A DNA stretch of 64,000 nucleotides from Eutreptiella sp. 'Long Island Sound 2002' (taxonomy: Eukaryota > Euglenozoa > Euglenophyceae > Eutreptiales > Eutreptiaceae). The stretch covers positions 15,822,329 to 15,886,328 of the forward strand of contig OZ038386.1 of NCBI GenBank assembly GCA_964036045.1. Reading direction: 5' to 3'. The position numbers and the translations under genes were made by a program. This document shows, in pieces, positions 24,801 to 35,784 of this stretch; position 1 is the stretch's first letter; each line of letters begins with the position of its first letter. Below the pieces are notes generated by a model, which did not search any database, was not told the DNA's origin, and was given only the letters and a program-made list of their open reading frames with translations.

Positions 24801-27800
24801 TTCCGCATCATACAGCCTCACACAGCCGGATGCCACGTCACACAGCCCCATCCTGAGAGAGGCCCACGCCCCACACAGCCCCAGACCCTGCCATCCTCTC
24901 GCCAGTTATGTTGCCTCTCGGGCCGCGGCCCTGCCTCTAAAATGCGGCTGCTGCAGTATGGCCTGCGGGCCTCTGTGGCGGCGGAGCTTGAGCTGCAGGA
25001 GTGGGGCACCATCTGCAACGTCTGGGCCCTGAAGCAGCGGCTCGGGGACGCCACGCACCGCTACATTGTGGTCGCCCTGGAGAACCAGACGCTTTACTTT
25101 GCGGTCGATGGCGAGGACGTCCAACAGATCCAACACCTGGGCGCCCCGGACGTCAAGTCCTTGGCCTGGGCTACGCTGACCAATGGCTGCCTTGTGCAGG
25201 TTTTGCTGTGCTCCTGCACCAGGGGAGACCTTCGGGAGCCCTTTCGCTTCGTTCTTTCGTTTTTTTCTCCCGCACGGACCGTGACCGCGATTGAGCCGCG
25301 AACCGCTGTCGGCAAACCGCCAACCGCTGAATGGGGCAGGTGGCTCAGTGGTTAGCCACCAGGATTTTGGAATGTTTGCATCCGCAGGGGGTTTCCCACA
25401 GCAAAAAATTGCCTGCGGTATGAGTGGTCTCCGGACTGGCTGCCATTCGACGGCGGTAGGCGGTCATGAGCGGGGCAATGGATGCCCATGTGGAATCATT
25501 GTGCCTGCGGTCCCGGTAGCACGCTAGAGGGAGGGATAGATGTGCGTACTCCAGTAGTGGAGGGTAATTGGCAGGTAGCCGGGTTTGAACCGACATGCAA
25601 TAGTCAGGGCCGCGCAGATCATCGGAGTCACGGATGAAGACTCCCTGAGCTCTTAAGGGACACCACAGCGTCGTGTCGCTGGGACTCCTCGCCGCCAACG
25701 CTCCCGGTGCCTGAGGCAAGGAGGCAGGTTCTACTGGGAACACGCGACACGTGTGCTCCGCAATGTTCGCCATCTGTGTGACCCGCAACCCGCCTTGAGC
25801 GTTATTTCGGTGTTGCGAAGCGCGCCTTCAGCGTTCCTGTTCCACGTAAACTCCTGCCAGAGCGCGACAAAATTTTCGCAAGAAACTGGCGTCTGAACTG
25901 ACACCTCGAAACTGTGCTCGGCGGAAGCCTCGCAGTGGCGATGATGATCAGTCTCAAGTGTTCTTGCATACCCTCGGACCGTTGCCGGTACTGGGGGAGG
26001 GGGAAGAGGAGAGACTTTTGTGGGACAAGTTCCGCCATTGCGGAAGGCGGCGGGAAATCCCCCTGACAGAATTGTTTTATCCGTGACGAAGGTTTGAGGC
26101 TGGGCCCCTGACCCCCGACATGTGTGAGCAACGGCCTGAGGGGTATTCTAAGCGCAGTGGCCTCCCAAGACCACATGCGCACGTCCAGTGACAAGGCTCT
26201 GCGCCCATTTCTGTCCTGTGCATCGTGTTGCCCTCCGTTATGCGTGACGCCGCTGCTGCTACGGCCACCGGCGCGGCCATGCCCCGCGTGCGCAAACACC
26301 AGGTCTGGTCCGGCGGCGTGAACTACATCCGCCCCGACAGTGACCGAGGCACGCAGACGTGGAATGGCCCCGGGATCCAGTTGGCCGCGGTCAACGGCCG
26401 GCAGTTGGTCGTGGTCCAGAAGGAGCGGACGGTGGTCTACTTTGAATTGGACGCGTCGGACAATTGGGACGAACGCGGCACCAAGACATTTGCTGACGAG
26501 GTGATGCACCCTGATTTGGTGGTGCGCTTGGGGGCAGTAGTGGGCATTGCATTGTGTATGGCTGTGTATATGGCTGTGTGTATGTAGGTGTGTATACCCC
26601 CTGAGGGGGGGGATCACATTAAACTCTACCAAAATGACTGTTCCCCCACCCCCACTCTGCTTCACCATAGCCAAAATTTTTTTTCAATGCTGTCGGCAAA
26701 GCACCTCAAACAGCAGACGGGAGCGTGACGCTGCCCTCCACCCCCATCTGATAACCTCGAACTATGAATGAAAAATATCACTGGGCCACCCCTTCCTTGC
26801 GATCTTCGCCGTCCTGGGTCAGGGCTGTCGTTAAGCACCCCCCCCCCCTTTGTTCAGAAACGAGGGCTGTACGTATACGCGCGCATACGCGTATACGTAT
26901 ACGCGTACACAAGTATACATATGCACACATATACATACGTGTATACATACATACATGTACACGTATTCGTACGCGTATACATGCCCATGTGCACGGGTAA
27001 ACCCTGTTAGCGGACCGTTTTTTGGGGAAGGGGGCCTTCGGTCCCCTTCCCAAATATTGTCTCTTTGCGTCTACAACATGCCGACAGTGTCTACAATTAG
27101 CAGGCCGCGTCTACTTGTGGTGCACAGTGTCTACAGACTATACCCAGGTAAACGTGTATGTGCACAGTGTCCACAAACTATGCACAGTATCTACATGTAT
27201 GCACAGTGTCTACAGACTACACGTATACGCTGCGTATACATATACCCGTATACATGCAGACGTGTATACGTGCATATATGTACATATCTGTTAGAAACAC
27301 GACCTTGTGCCTCGTTGCACTGCCCAGGGAGGGACTGGACAATAGTACTTATCGAGACGCACAGCTCGTCATTAGCCTCGTCAGTAGGCAAGCCGACCAG
27401 CCTCAACACCAGCCCGCACGTCCACCACATAGGAAGGCGTGTACCCCGGCCGGCTTCCCGTGTGGGCGCTGGTTGAGTGAGGTGCGCTGCGCGCCTATCA
27501 CCCCGAAAGAGGTGAGTCCGTTGGTCCATAAGACCGGTTTGGACTGGGAGGAATAGCCCAAAGCCCAAAGTCCCCCCCCCCCCCGCCTGTTTCTGTACTA
27601 AGTACTCAGCACTCTGTACCGGCGGTCACTGGGTAACCGCCGGCGGTTATTTGCCAACCGCCAACGGTTAATGGCCAAAATTTTGCTCATTACGCAGCCA
27701 TCGTCCGATACTAAGACGCGGTGCCAGGGCGCAGACATGATGATGATAATATTAAGACAATGTCGTGCAGGGGTTGGGGGGTTTAGCTACCCATATGCTA

Positions 27801-30800
27801 ACCCCCCCCCCCTTGCCCTTCGCTGTTGGATGTGCCCCTAGCCTGACACTTGGTTCCCGTGCCGGCACTGCTCCCATCCACGCGCTCCTTGCCCCCCCCC
27901 CCCCCCCACATTAGCGCCGACGCCATGCCAAACAGAACGGCAGGACTTTGATTTTATTGCCCCCAAATGTCTCGACTTTTCTGATCATGTTATGTCCCCT
28001 GTTTGTGAGAATAATGCGTATGAGTTCGCCTCGGTCTAGTTCGTCTATTCATCTTCTTCAGAAGATACGGCAAGCACGGTAAGTCTGCACAGCTCTGATA
28101 TAGCTGATGACTCTGAGGAACCCTGGGTAGCACTGGGGCTCACAGCAATGCATACACCCGCTCCGCCTCACCGCAAAAGGAGGCTCAACACACCAAGCAC
28201 AGATGCCAGCTCTCAGCCGTGTGACAGAGGCCCATAGTCATACTCATCAGGATGTCACACACCCATCACAGATTCTGATTAATGTCGTATCAACCATCTC
28301 TCTGGTTACCCTCCCCAGCTCTTCGAAAACCTCTCTCAATCCTCCCCTTTGGTCACCGGCAGTTTAACCTCACTTGGCCAAGTGGTGCCAGCACCAGCAC
28401 GGTGAGCACAACGAGCGGTGAAGCAATGGGCGCCCAACCTGTACTGTACGATGCAAACACAAGTGTGTTAACATAACAGGCTAAGGTTGTTGCATAGCAT
28501 AGGTGGAACGCTCATGTACATCTTGATGATTCGCTTGAAGAACTGCCGAACATTGCTGCATGTGCATACCAAGACGTGCATATGTGGAGCGCTTTTGTGA
28601 CCTGCTTGCGGCCCCACATCAGCGGTATTGAGCACCTCTGCACTTCACTGTGTCCGGAATGACTGGCACGTGCCGGCATGGGAGTGGACGTCACCCGGCA
28701 GTGGCAGCACTTGTGAGCAGAGGGACAACTTGCCTCCTCTCACTAACACCCCCCCCCCCCCCGGTCTGGGGGACAAACGGTGTAGGCCCCCCCCGGCTGG
28801 TCTTGGGGCTTACGGGCCACCGCTACCCCTGGGCGACCCAGCCGCAGTGAAGCTCCACACACGCACACATACCTGAGCCCTGCTTACACACACCCACGCA
28901 CTCACACGCACAACCATGTCAAGTCATGGTTCGGGCTGGGGGCACCGAGGCCATGCACAGGGCAGTCAGTGCAGCATCTGCGCTCACCCGCAAGCAGTGG
29001 CAGGCACCGCAGGTCCCACAATGTGCCACAGCGTCAGAGACACATGGGCAGTGGTGCACAGTCCGGTCAAGACTGGCCGTGGACACGCTCCCATCCCGTT
29101 CCCCCTTCTACGTGGCTCCGCAGGTGAAGTGCCTCGACGTGCTCCCGTTGCTGCCGACCGCCGACGGCAAAGAGGAGCTGAGTCCGTTCGTAGCTCTGGC
29201 CTTCATCAACAAAACCCTCTCGATCTGTAGCATCGCCCACGACTTCCGCGAGGTCGCCGCGGTCCCGCTGTCCTCCGTGTGCTTCGAGCTCCGCGCCGTG
29301 CCGCTGCCGCCCCCGGCCGTCCACGCGGCCCTGTACCTCTCGGTCTACTCCGAGAAGGGCACGCACTTGACCGTGATCCACGTCGAGCCGCGGACCGGCG
29401 CCCTCTCGCTGCCGCACAGCCGCACGCTCCCGGTCCCGCTGCGGCTGTACCCGACGCGCATGCACGCGCGCGCGGCCGTGCTCTGCGTCGGCGGCTCGGA
29501 CCGGATGTGGCTGTGCCACCGCCCGCCGCACGGGCTCCCGGCGGTGACCCCCGTCGCATGCGCGCCGGCGCGCAGCGGCCAGGCCCCAGTCGGGGCGGTG
29601 GCGCCGTTCGCGTGGGCGGCGGGGGCGGAAGCGCTGCTGGTGGCGCGGGGCGGCAGCCTCCTGATCCAGGAGCTGCACGTGCAGGGCCCCGCGTTCACGA
29701 ACCCGCACTCGGACCCCACGGCCCCGCTGCGCTGCACCCCCCGGGCCCTGGTCCCGCACCCGGAGCTCCAGGCGATCGCGGTGTTGACAGGGGACGATGC
29801 GACGGCCCCCGTCGCCGAGGCCGACGGGCAGGCGCAGGGGGAGGGGCAGGAGCCGGGGGGCGCGGTGAAGCGCGCCCCGCAGGGCACGTGGTGCTCGTAC
29901 GTCAGCGTGTACGACGCCACCGGGGGCCGGGCGAAGGCCACGCACACGGAGGAGCTGGCGGGCTGGGCCGTGACGCGCGGCTGTGCCTGGCGGGCGGGCA
30001 ACGGCCGTGTGCTGCTGGTCGTGGGGGCGTGCCGGGAGCGCCGCGTGCACCCGCCGGGGGCCGGTGAGGCCAAGCTGTTCTGCTTCTTGTGGACGCCGGG
30101 GGGCCTGCAGCTGCAGAGCGAGTGGCCGTGCCCCGGCATGCCCTTGGGCATGCAGGTGATGGGGGAGCGGCTGCTGGTGGCGATTGGGGCGGAGGTGGTG
30201 GTGTACGAGCTCCGGGCCGGGTCGGGGGCGCTGGTGCAGGTGCAGACCGTCACGGGTATGCGGCGTCCGCGGTGGTGCGGGTGAGGGAGGGGCCGGGCCT
30301 GCGCTTGAAGAGGGTGATGCGCGCCCATTCCTCAGTGGTGTTGAGCACCAGTCCCCGCTGTCCTGTGGAAGACTTTGTGTGCCGGCGCGTGTATGGGAGG
30401 GGTGCCAAGGGGCAGAAGCAGCGCGTGTGAGCAGTCCCAACTGTCCCACTCTCACCCAGTGAAAATACTTTCACCCGCCTGTTGGGGTTAGCCACGCAGT
30501 GCGAGGCATCGCTGGGACGTGATGATATCCTCCGGTCCTGCGGGCTCACTGATAAGATCTTCAGTGTCTGAGCCCAACGCCTTTCTGCGATGCTGGGCTG
30601 CATGTTGAGAGGAATTGCTGCGATGAGATGACATCTTTCAAAGCTGTTTCTTTTGATGCTCACGGATACGATCTTCAGTGTCCGAGCCCATCGCATGGAT
30701 GCCCCTTTGTGCTGGTGCGCTGCATGTCGGGAGGAATCGCTGGGATGTGATGATATCTTCCGGTCCTATGCCTTTTGATGCACACCGATAAGATCTTCAG

Positions 30801-33800
30801 TGTCTGAGCCCAAGGAATGCGTCCCCTGTTGCGTGGGATGGGTGTGTTGCATGTTCATCCATTGGCCTGGGATCTGATGTAGAAATTACTGGGAGTGATG
30901 ATACCTCTCAGAGCTGACTGAACAGATCCGGGATCTTCAGTGTACGTAAACCCGGAAGTAGCAACTAGCGAACTCACTCAGCCCACAGGCCCCCCGCAGC
31001 ATCACCGCCCCCGTCTCTCCGTGCAGGCATCCCCCACACGTCCCGCATCGTGTGCACGGACGTCATCGACCGGCACCTCTTCGTGGCCGACGCGCGGCAG
31101 TCCGTCTCGGTGCTGTCCCTCGCGGCCCCGGGGCACTGGCGCGTGCTGGGGCAGTCCCTGGAGCCGCGGCCGGCGACGTGCATGCGGTGCCTGGACCCGG
31201 TCACGGTGTGCGTCGCGGACAAGTTCGGCGGCGTGCAGATCCTGCGGCTGCCTCCGGTCAGCGACGTCCCGCTGCAGGCGCCCGTGCGGGGCCCGGGAGG
31301 GGCCTTCGAGATGGACACGGGCGGCGTGGCGGTGCTGCAGCCCGTGGCCTCTCTAAACGTGGGGTCGGTCGTCATGAGCGTCGAGAAGTTGACGCTGTCC
31401 CACGCTGCGGTATGGCACCCTCTGCTCGTCACACGCGACACCCCATGCCCCACGCGGACGGTGATGTTTGGGGCGAAATGTGGAGGACTCTGCATCGACT
31501 TCTGTTGCCTCGTGCCGCAGTTTGGGGGGAAGGCATGCGGTTGTAGCCGTGCGCAAGTGGCCGGGACCACCGAAATAAACATGTGGGGCCGTGCATGTTC
31601 GACAGGTGTCGCCGCGCGCGACTGTACGCACGACTGTGAAGCCGTTTGTTGGTGAACACTTTGCGGTCTTGTCCTTGGCCGGGGGTGGCGTGCCAACGGT
31701 GCAGATGTTGCCCCAGGGATCGCCGAGGGATCCTTTCTTTTGTGAAAAAAGATACCACCAGCACCATCCCACCCACCCAAACACTGACTCAGCCTTCATC
31801 GCAACCCCCCGCCCCCCTCCCCCCCTCCCCTCCTCCCCCAACTGTACAGCCCCCAACATCTTCTGTGCGGTCTTGTTCTCATCTCAAGAGTCAACGAGCG
31901 TGCGTAGCGAGCAGCGTCCAAGTGCGCGGCCGTGCATGTGCAAAGTGGCTGGCTTTCACAACAGTTGCAGTGTCCTCTTAGTTTTTCTCCGCCCCTCTTT
32001 CTGCTTGCTCTCTTCGAGAACCAGTACGCCAGGGAAGGTGTCGCCATCAATCTTTGGTGTGGTGGTGATGGGTACTGTTTTTGCACTCCATGTAAGAGAC
32101 ATTGTGTGAATAGAATGATGGCTTGTCTTGTGCTCTTTAGCCCTTGAAGGTGCTGCGTCTCTGCTACTGATTACCCAGGAGTAGCAGCTGGAATAAAGGT
32201 ACTTAACCCAGGCTGTCAGCAGCCCACCCCAAAAAGGGCATGATGATGCTGTTGTGTTCAGGTGCACCTCCAGTGATCTGGGGGCACAGTGGTTGGCCAG
32301 AAAACAGCGGCTTGCCGTTTGCCATGATTTCGGAGAGCGACGCACCACCGTCTTCGTCATTGTCAGAACGAGGGTGGGGAGGCACATCCCCCTCCTCGAA
32401 CCCTTCAACGTATCATAAACGTGCACCAAAACACAAAGCAGGCCCAAAGGAACCACATCTACGGGCACCAAGCGGCTGGTATCGACCAACGCAGGCCTCG
32501 GGCACGCACGGCTGCAGCCGGGTGCCGGTCTGGGGGGTTCGGGCTGCACCTGCGCTGCATTGCACTGCATTGCACTGCATGTGCCGGACTTCGTGGTGCT
32601 GCTGTTCGCAAGGCGGGGCAGTCTGCACGCCCGACGGCGACGCGGAGGGCCTCGTCCACGGAAAGACAAGCAACACGAAATGGACCAACCCGGTGTTTGT
32701 AGGGAATTCTATTTTGGGGGGGGGCTGTTGCTTGGGTCCCGCGAACGCCCGCCGAGTCACATTTGATTTTCCTTAGGCCAAAAAGTGGGTCAAGAATTTT
32801 TTTTTGGGTGTGTGGGTGCCCGGGCCAAAAGACGCCCCTCCGCCCCTTTATTCAACACAGCCTGACGCGCGCGCACACTCCGTTCATACGTGTGAGTGTG
32901 TGTGCGCGCGCGGGGGGGGGTGCCATCAAGGGTACCCGAGCACGCCGGGTGGTACTTCCGGGTGTGTGTACGTGTTCGCCTTTTTGAGGCGGGAATCCTA
33001 CTCGTGGATCGGGGGGTTGGCTGTCCACCCGTTGCGTTGGGGCCGGAGGGTGCGGGTCCAAAAAATTGCGAGAGGTGGGCGGCCTGATCGGCTGCCCCTA
33101 ACAACCGGGGGCTATTATTTTGTGCGGCGGGGAGGGAGGGGGGCAAAGGGGCGGATCCAATCGTGCTCAGAAGGCCAGGTTCACCTCCTCTGGTCCTACA
33201 GCATCTGCAATGGGCCTCAGTTCAGTATTGTCGGGGGAGCTTGTGTGCGTCATGGAGGTGTTTGCAGTGGATTGGGGGACATGGGGGCATTGTGCTGCCG
33301 TGGTGACCAGGGGATCGATACTTGTCTCTCACCCACAAGACTGCACTGTGCCCCCCCCCCCCCCACTCCCGAGGGACACGAACGACCTCGATCAACGAAA
33401 GCAGTTCCACGGCACTGGACCCCAGCGGTACTGCACGGCACCCAACCAGCCGTCCGCCCATCCCCCCCCCCCCCCCGCCTCTCCTCACGTACCCACACCC
33501 CACGTCATGTGCACAGGACGCGACGGAGGTCATCCTGTACGCCACCATCACCGGGGCCATGGGCATTCTGGGGCCACTGCGCCGCGCCGACGTCCCCGCG
33601 CTGCAGGCGCTGGAGCACGCGCTGCGGCGCCACCAGTGCTCCGCCTCCCCCGGCCCCGCCCCGTTGCAGCTCCACGTCCCCTGCGGCGTCATCGATGGGG
33701 AGCATCTCGCCGCATTTGCGGCGCTGGAACCGTCGCAGAGCCAGGCCATCGCGACTTCACTGCCTCCCGCGGGCCTCGAGGCCCCGGTGTGCGCGGCCGT

Positions 33801-33885
33801 GACCTCGGCCCATCTCTCGGACCCCCCACTGGGCCCAGCACATGTGCTGCGCTTTTTGGAGGATGTCACTGCCCTACTTTTCTAG
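20908..33885 (+). CDS. SF3B3: Splicing factor 3B subunit 3 (SF3B3/SAP130/Rse1), seven exons
   Basis: The joined exons 20908-21801, 23207-23530, 24906-25199, 26303-26500, 29124-30255, 31027-31409 and 33517-33885 encode 1,197 aa, close to the roughly 1,217 aa of human SF3B3. This WD40-like triple beta-propeller protein is a core scaffold of the SF3b complex in the U2 snRNP, in the nucleus, where it supports branch-site recognition. Landmarks in order are the N-terminal LY-x4-LQ signature, RRTVPGQ, QTEEGD before the first junction, YFDTVP (309-314) directly after it, SGRGP (411-415), and YIRPD. The CPSF-A-type C-terminal third includes KFGGVQILRLPP and ends in the LEDV-x4-F-stop pattern. The acidic inter-propeller insertion is shorter than in animals. 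All introns are GT-AG; five are phase 0 and one (30256-31026) is phase 1. The exons are strikingly G/C-rich. The start is the only ATG matching the family N-terminus. Confidence 0.92.
21802..23206 (+). other. SF3B3 intron 1
   Basis: 1,405 bp, with a GCTTGCTT-type microsatellite at 22078-22115, the ACGCGTCGGGG minisatellite, and C tracts near 23070. The acceptor is ACCTCAG. Confidence 0.75.
22183..22365 (+). repeat. 19-bp ATTACGCGTCGGGGATTTT minisatellite
   Basis: At least three near-perfect head-to-tail copies of the unit at 22212-22275 are flanked by degenerate copies on both sides. The array lies wholly inside SF3B3 intron 1. Each unit carries an ACGCGT (MluI-type) palindrome. Confidence 0.85.
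23207..23530 (+). CDS. SF3B3: SF3B3 exon 2
   Basis: This is 108 codons, phase 0 at both ends. It begins six codons before the conserved SLAYFDTVP block and ends GPGQ before a GTACAC donor. Confidence 0.88.
23531..24905 (+). other. SF3B3 intron 2
   Basis: 1,375 bp. It starts with a TG run (23568-23584), has a C tract near 24318 and ends with a 20-bp tandem repeat (24731-24858). No exon-like sequence is needed here. Confidence 0.7.
24731..24858 (+). repeat. 20-bp CCCCATCCCACGCCACACAG tandem repeat
   Basis: About six copies, the first three nearly identical and later ones diverged, just upstream of SF3B3 exon 3. Confidence 0.8.
24906..25199 (+). CDS. SF3B3: SF3B3 exon 3
   Basis: This is 98 codons, phase 0 at both ends. 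It opens LCCLSGRGP, matching the family's LYVACGRGP position, and ends CLVQ before GTTTTG. Confidence 0.88.
25200..26302 (+). other. SF3B3 intron 3, with tRNA-like/SINE sequence
   Basis: 1,103 bp. A box-A-like GTGGCTCAGTGGTTAG lies at 25345-25360. A block around 25547-25600 reads as an inverted box B (GGGTTTGAACC) and is shared in opposite orientation with 40922-40970. Confidence 0.65.
25339..25600 (+). repeat. tRNA-derived SINE-like element
   Basis: A tRNA-like head (GTGGCTCAGTGGTTAG) is followed about 200 bp later by CTCCAGTAGTGGAGGGTA and an inverted box B. The same two parts are found at 40731-40970, with the tail in opposite orientation. Confidence 0.4.
26303..26500 (+). CDS. SF3B3: SF3B3 exon 4
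   Basis: This is 66 codons, phase 0 at both ends. It includes GVNYIRPD and the VVYFELD strand that matches the family's LVYFEMD. The donor is GAG|GTGATG. Confidence 0.88.
26870..26990 (+). repeat. Alternating purine-pyrimidine tract (ACGTATACGCGT-like)
   Basis: Nearly continuous RY alternation built from TACG, TATA and CGCG steps, resuming at 27215-27290. Such sequence can adopt Z-DNA or cruciform structure. Confidence 0.75.
28537..28612 (+). repeat. 75-bp dispersed repeat, copy 1
   Basis: It matches 38514-38588 at high identity through AACTGCCGAACATTGCTGCA and GTGGAGCGCTTT. It lies inside SF3B3 intron 4, in the same orientation. Confidence 0.8.
29124..30255 (+). CDS. SF3B3: SF3B3 exon 5
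   Basis: 1,132 bp, the largest exon. It enters in phase 0 at VKCLDV and leaves in phase 1 (TVT-G). It covers the second and third propeller regions, including a shortened acidic/Gln-Gly-rich insertion (about residues 805-825 of the protein). Confidence 0.9.
30256..31026 (+). other. SF3B3 intron 5 with tandem array
   Basis: 771 bp, the only phase 1 intron of the gene. More than half consists of a roughly 120-bp tandem repeat. Confidence 0.8.
30495..30945 (+). repeat. ~120-bp tandem repeat inside SF3B3 intron 5
   Basis: The core AAGATCTTCAGTGTCTGAGC recurs at about 30555, 30667 and 30789, with a diverged copy near 30928. It is paired each time with a GATGATATCTTCCGGTCCT-like half. Confidence 0.85.
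31027..31409 (+). CDS. SF3B3: SF3B3 exon 6
   Basis: 383 bp, completing the split Gly codon with GC and ending LSHAA in phase 0 before GTATGG. It contains VIDRHLFVADA and DKFGGVQILRLPP, the most conserved part of the CPSF-A-like region. Confidence 0.9.
31410..33516 (+). other. SF3B3 intron 6
   Basis: 2,107 bp containing long C tracts (near 33350-33363 and 33465-33477), a short GCATTGCACT repeat (32560-32580) and no recognisable exon. Confidence 0.7.
33517..33885 (+). CDS. SF3B3: SF3B3 exon 7 (terminal)
   Basis: This is 122 codons plus TAG (33883-33885), phase 0. It opens DATEVILYATITGAMGILGPL, matching the family's ESLVYTTLSGGIGIL segment, and ends RFLEDVTALLF. Confidence 0.9.
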   Translation, partial: DATEVILYATITGAMGILGPLRRADVPALQALEHALRRHQCSASPGPAPLQLHVPCGVIDGEHLAAFAALEPSQSQAIATSLPPAGLEAPVCAAVTSAHLSDPPLGPAHVLRFLEDVTALLF

Positions 33886-34740
33886 GCGCCGGACGGCGTG
33901 CATTTTGACGGCCACGCAGTCTCTGCTCGGGCCTGCACCACCGGCCGCATCTGCACTACATCCCCCCCCCCCTTTCCCCCGTCATAGCCACTCAGTCCTA
34001 AGACGCCAGCGACCCCCCGAAATCGGCGGCTGATTTCTGCCAATTTCGCCGATTTGTTCTGCCGATTTGGGTTCCTGGGATTCTGGGACACCTGATGAGG
34101 AGGGGGTGGGGCGGGGTGGGGTTTCTGAGTGTCTATTTTTTTTCGACCTTTTGCGAAAGGCGCCTAGGGTCGTTTTCGGCCCTTGATAAGCTTTTACCTC
34201 CTTCTTGTGATCTGCATGTGCTGATTTGTTGCTGACGTCGTCTCAAACAACAACCCACACGTGACAGCTCACACGTCACCATTCGGGGGGGGGGGGGGGG
34301 GGCTACACTCTTTGCTACGGGTCCCCCCACGAGGGGGGGCCTATCAGTCAGCCACAGGCCAACAAAGACATTGCAGGTTTCCACAGGACTCTAACTGCAC
34401 GACAACCAAAAGGAAGGTGCCTTTGGGGCCTGCAACCGAGATCCAGGTCAGTGGGAAGCGGTTGTGATCAAAAATGGGTCCGTCGATCTGTTGGTATTTC
34501 TTCGGAGATTTGGGGGTTTGCGCTCGAAAGCAGGACGACGCTGCGACCGAATGTATGTTTGTCTGACCGCCGCGTTCCTGACTCGGCTCTACCCATGCCG
34601 TGCGGTCTGCCCTCCATATGCTCCGTATGCTCGTGGTGCGCGGGACCCCTCAGGTCGCAGCACAGCGGCCGCTGGGCAAAAGTCATGTTGCCTCTGTCGG
34701 GATCCAGCCGCAGATTGCTTGGCCACCGAGACAGCTGGAC

Positions 34741-34804
34741 AGCCACACACGACCACAACCACAAGTATGGCCACTGCCTGACAGCCACAGCCACAGCCAC
34801 AGCG
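34741..34804 (+). repeat. (CCACAG)n hexamer repeat
   Basis: A run of CCACAG/CCACAA units, the last four perfect. A related scatter continues to about 34895. Confidence 0.8.
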
Positions 34805-35671
34805 AGTAAACAATTTGTTTCGGAGAGACATGGATTTTCCGGCTGTGATGCCGGACTAGTGAATATGCGAAGAGCCACAGCCAGTGCCACAGCCATCTCT
34901 TTTGGCTGCCTCAGCCCTGTCGGGCCAGGCCTGAGGGCTGGGCCGTAACACGGCGGCATCCTGCGGTCTCGGGATTAGGAATGGCTCATGACAGTAGCCC
35001 ACGGGGGGCGACGAGGTGGGCAGAGGACAGGGACAAAGAGGAGCTCTCGATTCATAAGTACAACGTGGTACCAGAACTGGCGGCAGCCGCCACCTCGGCG
35101 TTATTGATGAGCACCGCCCGGCCAGTAATGCCCCTCCAGAGCGGACACAGAGCACAAGTCCTGGCGTCCCTTCGAGGCGCTCTTGAGTACACGCCGCAAA
35201 ATCAACCGCCGTTTTTCAGCAGCCGGCCCAGATGGCCCGAGGACATGATCGGGCAGGCCGGATGTTACAGAAGCGGTTTGGCAGGGCAGACCGTCACCCC
35301 AAAGGGTGGGTAGCCCCTGGGGGGGGTATGAGATGGAGAGAAGATCGAGCGTGGGACTGACCGTTGCGAATCAGACCTGAGGTCAGAAGCAAAAAAACGC
35401 AGGTGGGCGTAAAAGGGGGAGTTGCTTTGTAGCGGTAGTGTTGACCTTTTTATGCGTGGCCATACTCACCCCCTGGTCCGAGGACGCATGACCCCGACTC
35501 TCTCCTGACTCTTTCCCCCTGACCTCTTCTTGAGCTTGTGTCAGGCAGTGCCGCCTGAACTTGTGGCCGGTCCATGCAGTCACGATACCTCCGTCATAGC
35601 CACAGACACAGGCCTACCCGTCTGATGGGGGTAATGATTACAGTACTCGCCCGCTCCCTTTCAAATTCATG

Positions 35672-35784
35672 GTTACAGCCACAGCCACAGTCATAGTCCC
35701 AGTCCCAGTCACGGTCACGGTCACGGTCACGGTCATGGTGACAGTCACAGTCACGGTCACAGTCACGGTCACAGTCAGTCGTCA
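35672..35784 (+). repeat. (GTCACG/A)n hexamer repeat
   Basis: An extended run of GTCACGGTCACA-type units with a few substitutions. Confidence 0.85.

Larger units (their letters stand above)
26501..29123 (+). other. SF3B3 intron 4
   Basis: 2,623 bp, the longest intron of the gene. It contains an alternating purine-pyrimidine tract (26870-26990), a G-rich foldback hairpin (27028-27054), GTCTACA-type repeats (27060-27220), several C tracts and a copy of a 75-bp dispersed repeat (28537-28612). Confidence 0.7.

Noticed and set aside
29067-30455. A 462-codon open frame on the - strand opposite SF3B3 exon 5
   Set aside because: It is the mirror of a very G/C-rich exon in which stop codons are rare on all frames. 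The + strand frame matches SF3B3; the - strand frame has no motif.
34981-35313. 110-codon ATG frame between SF3B3 and the F-box gene
   Set aside because: No domain, no splice partner, and it is within the length expected by chance in this composition.
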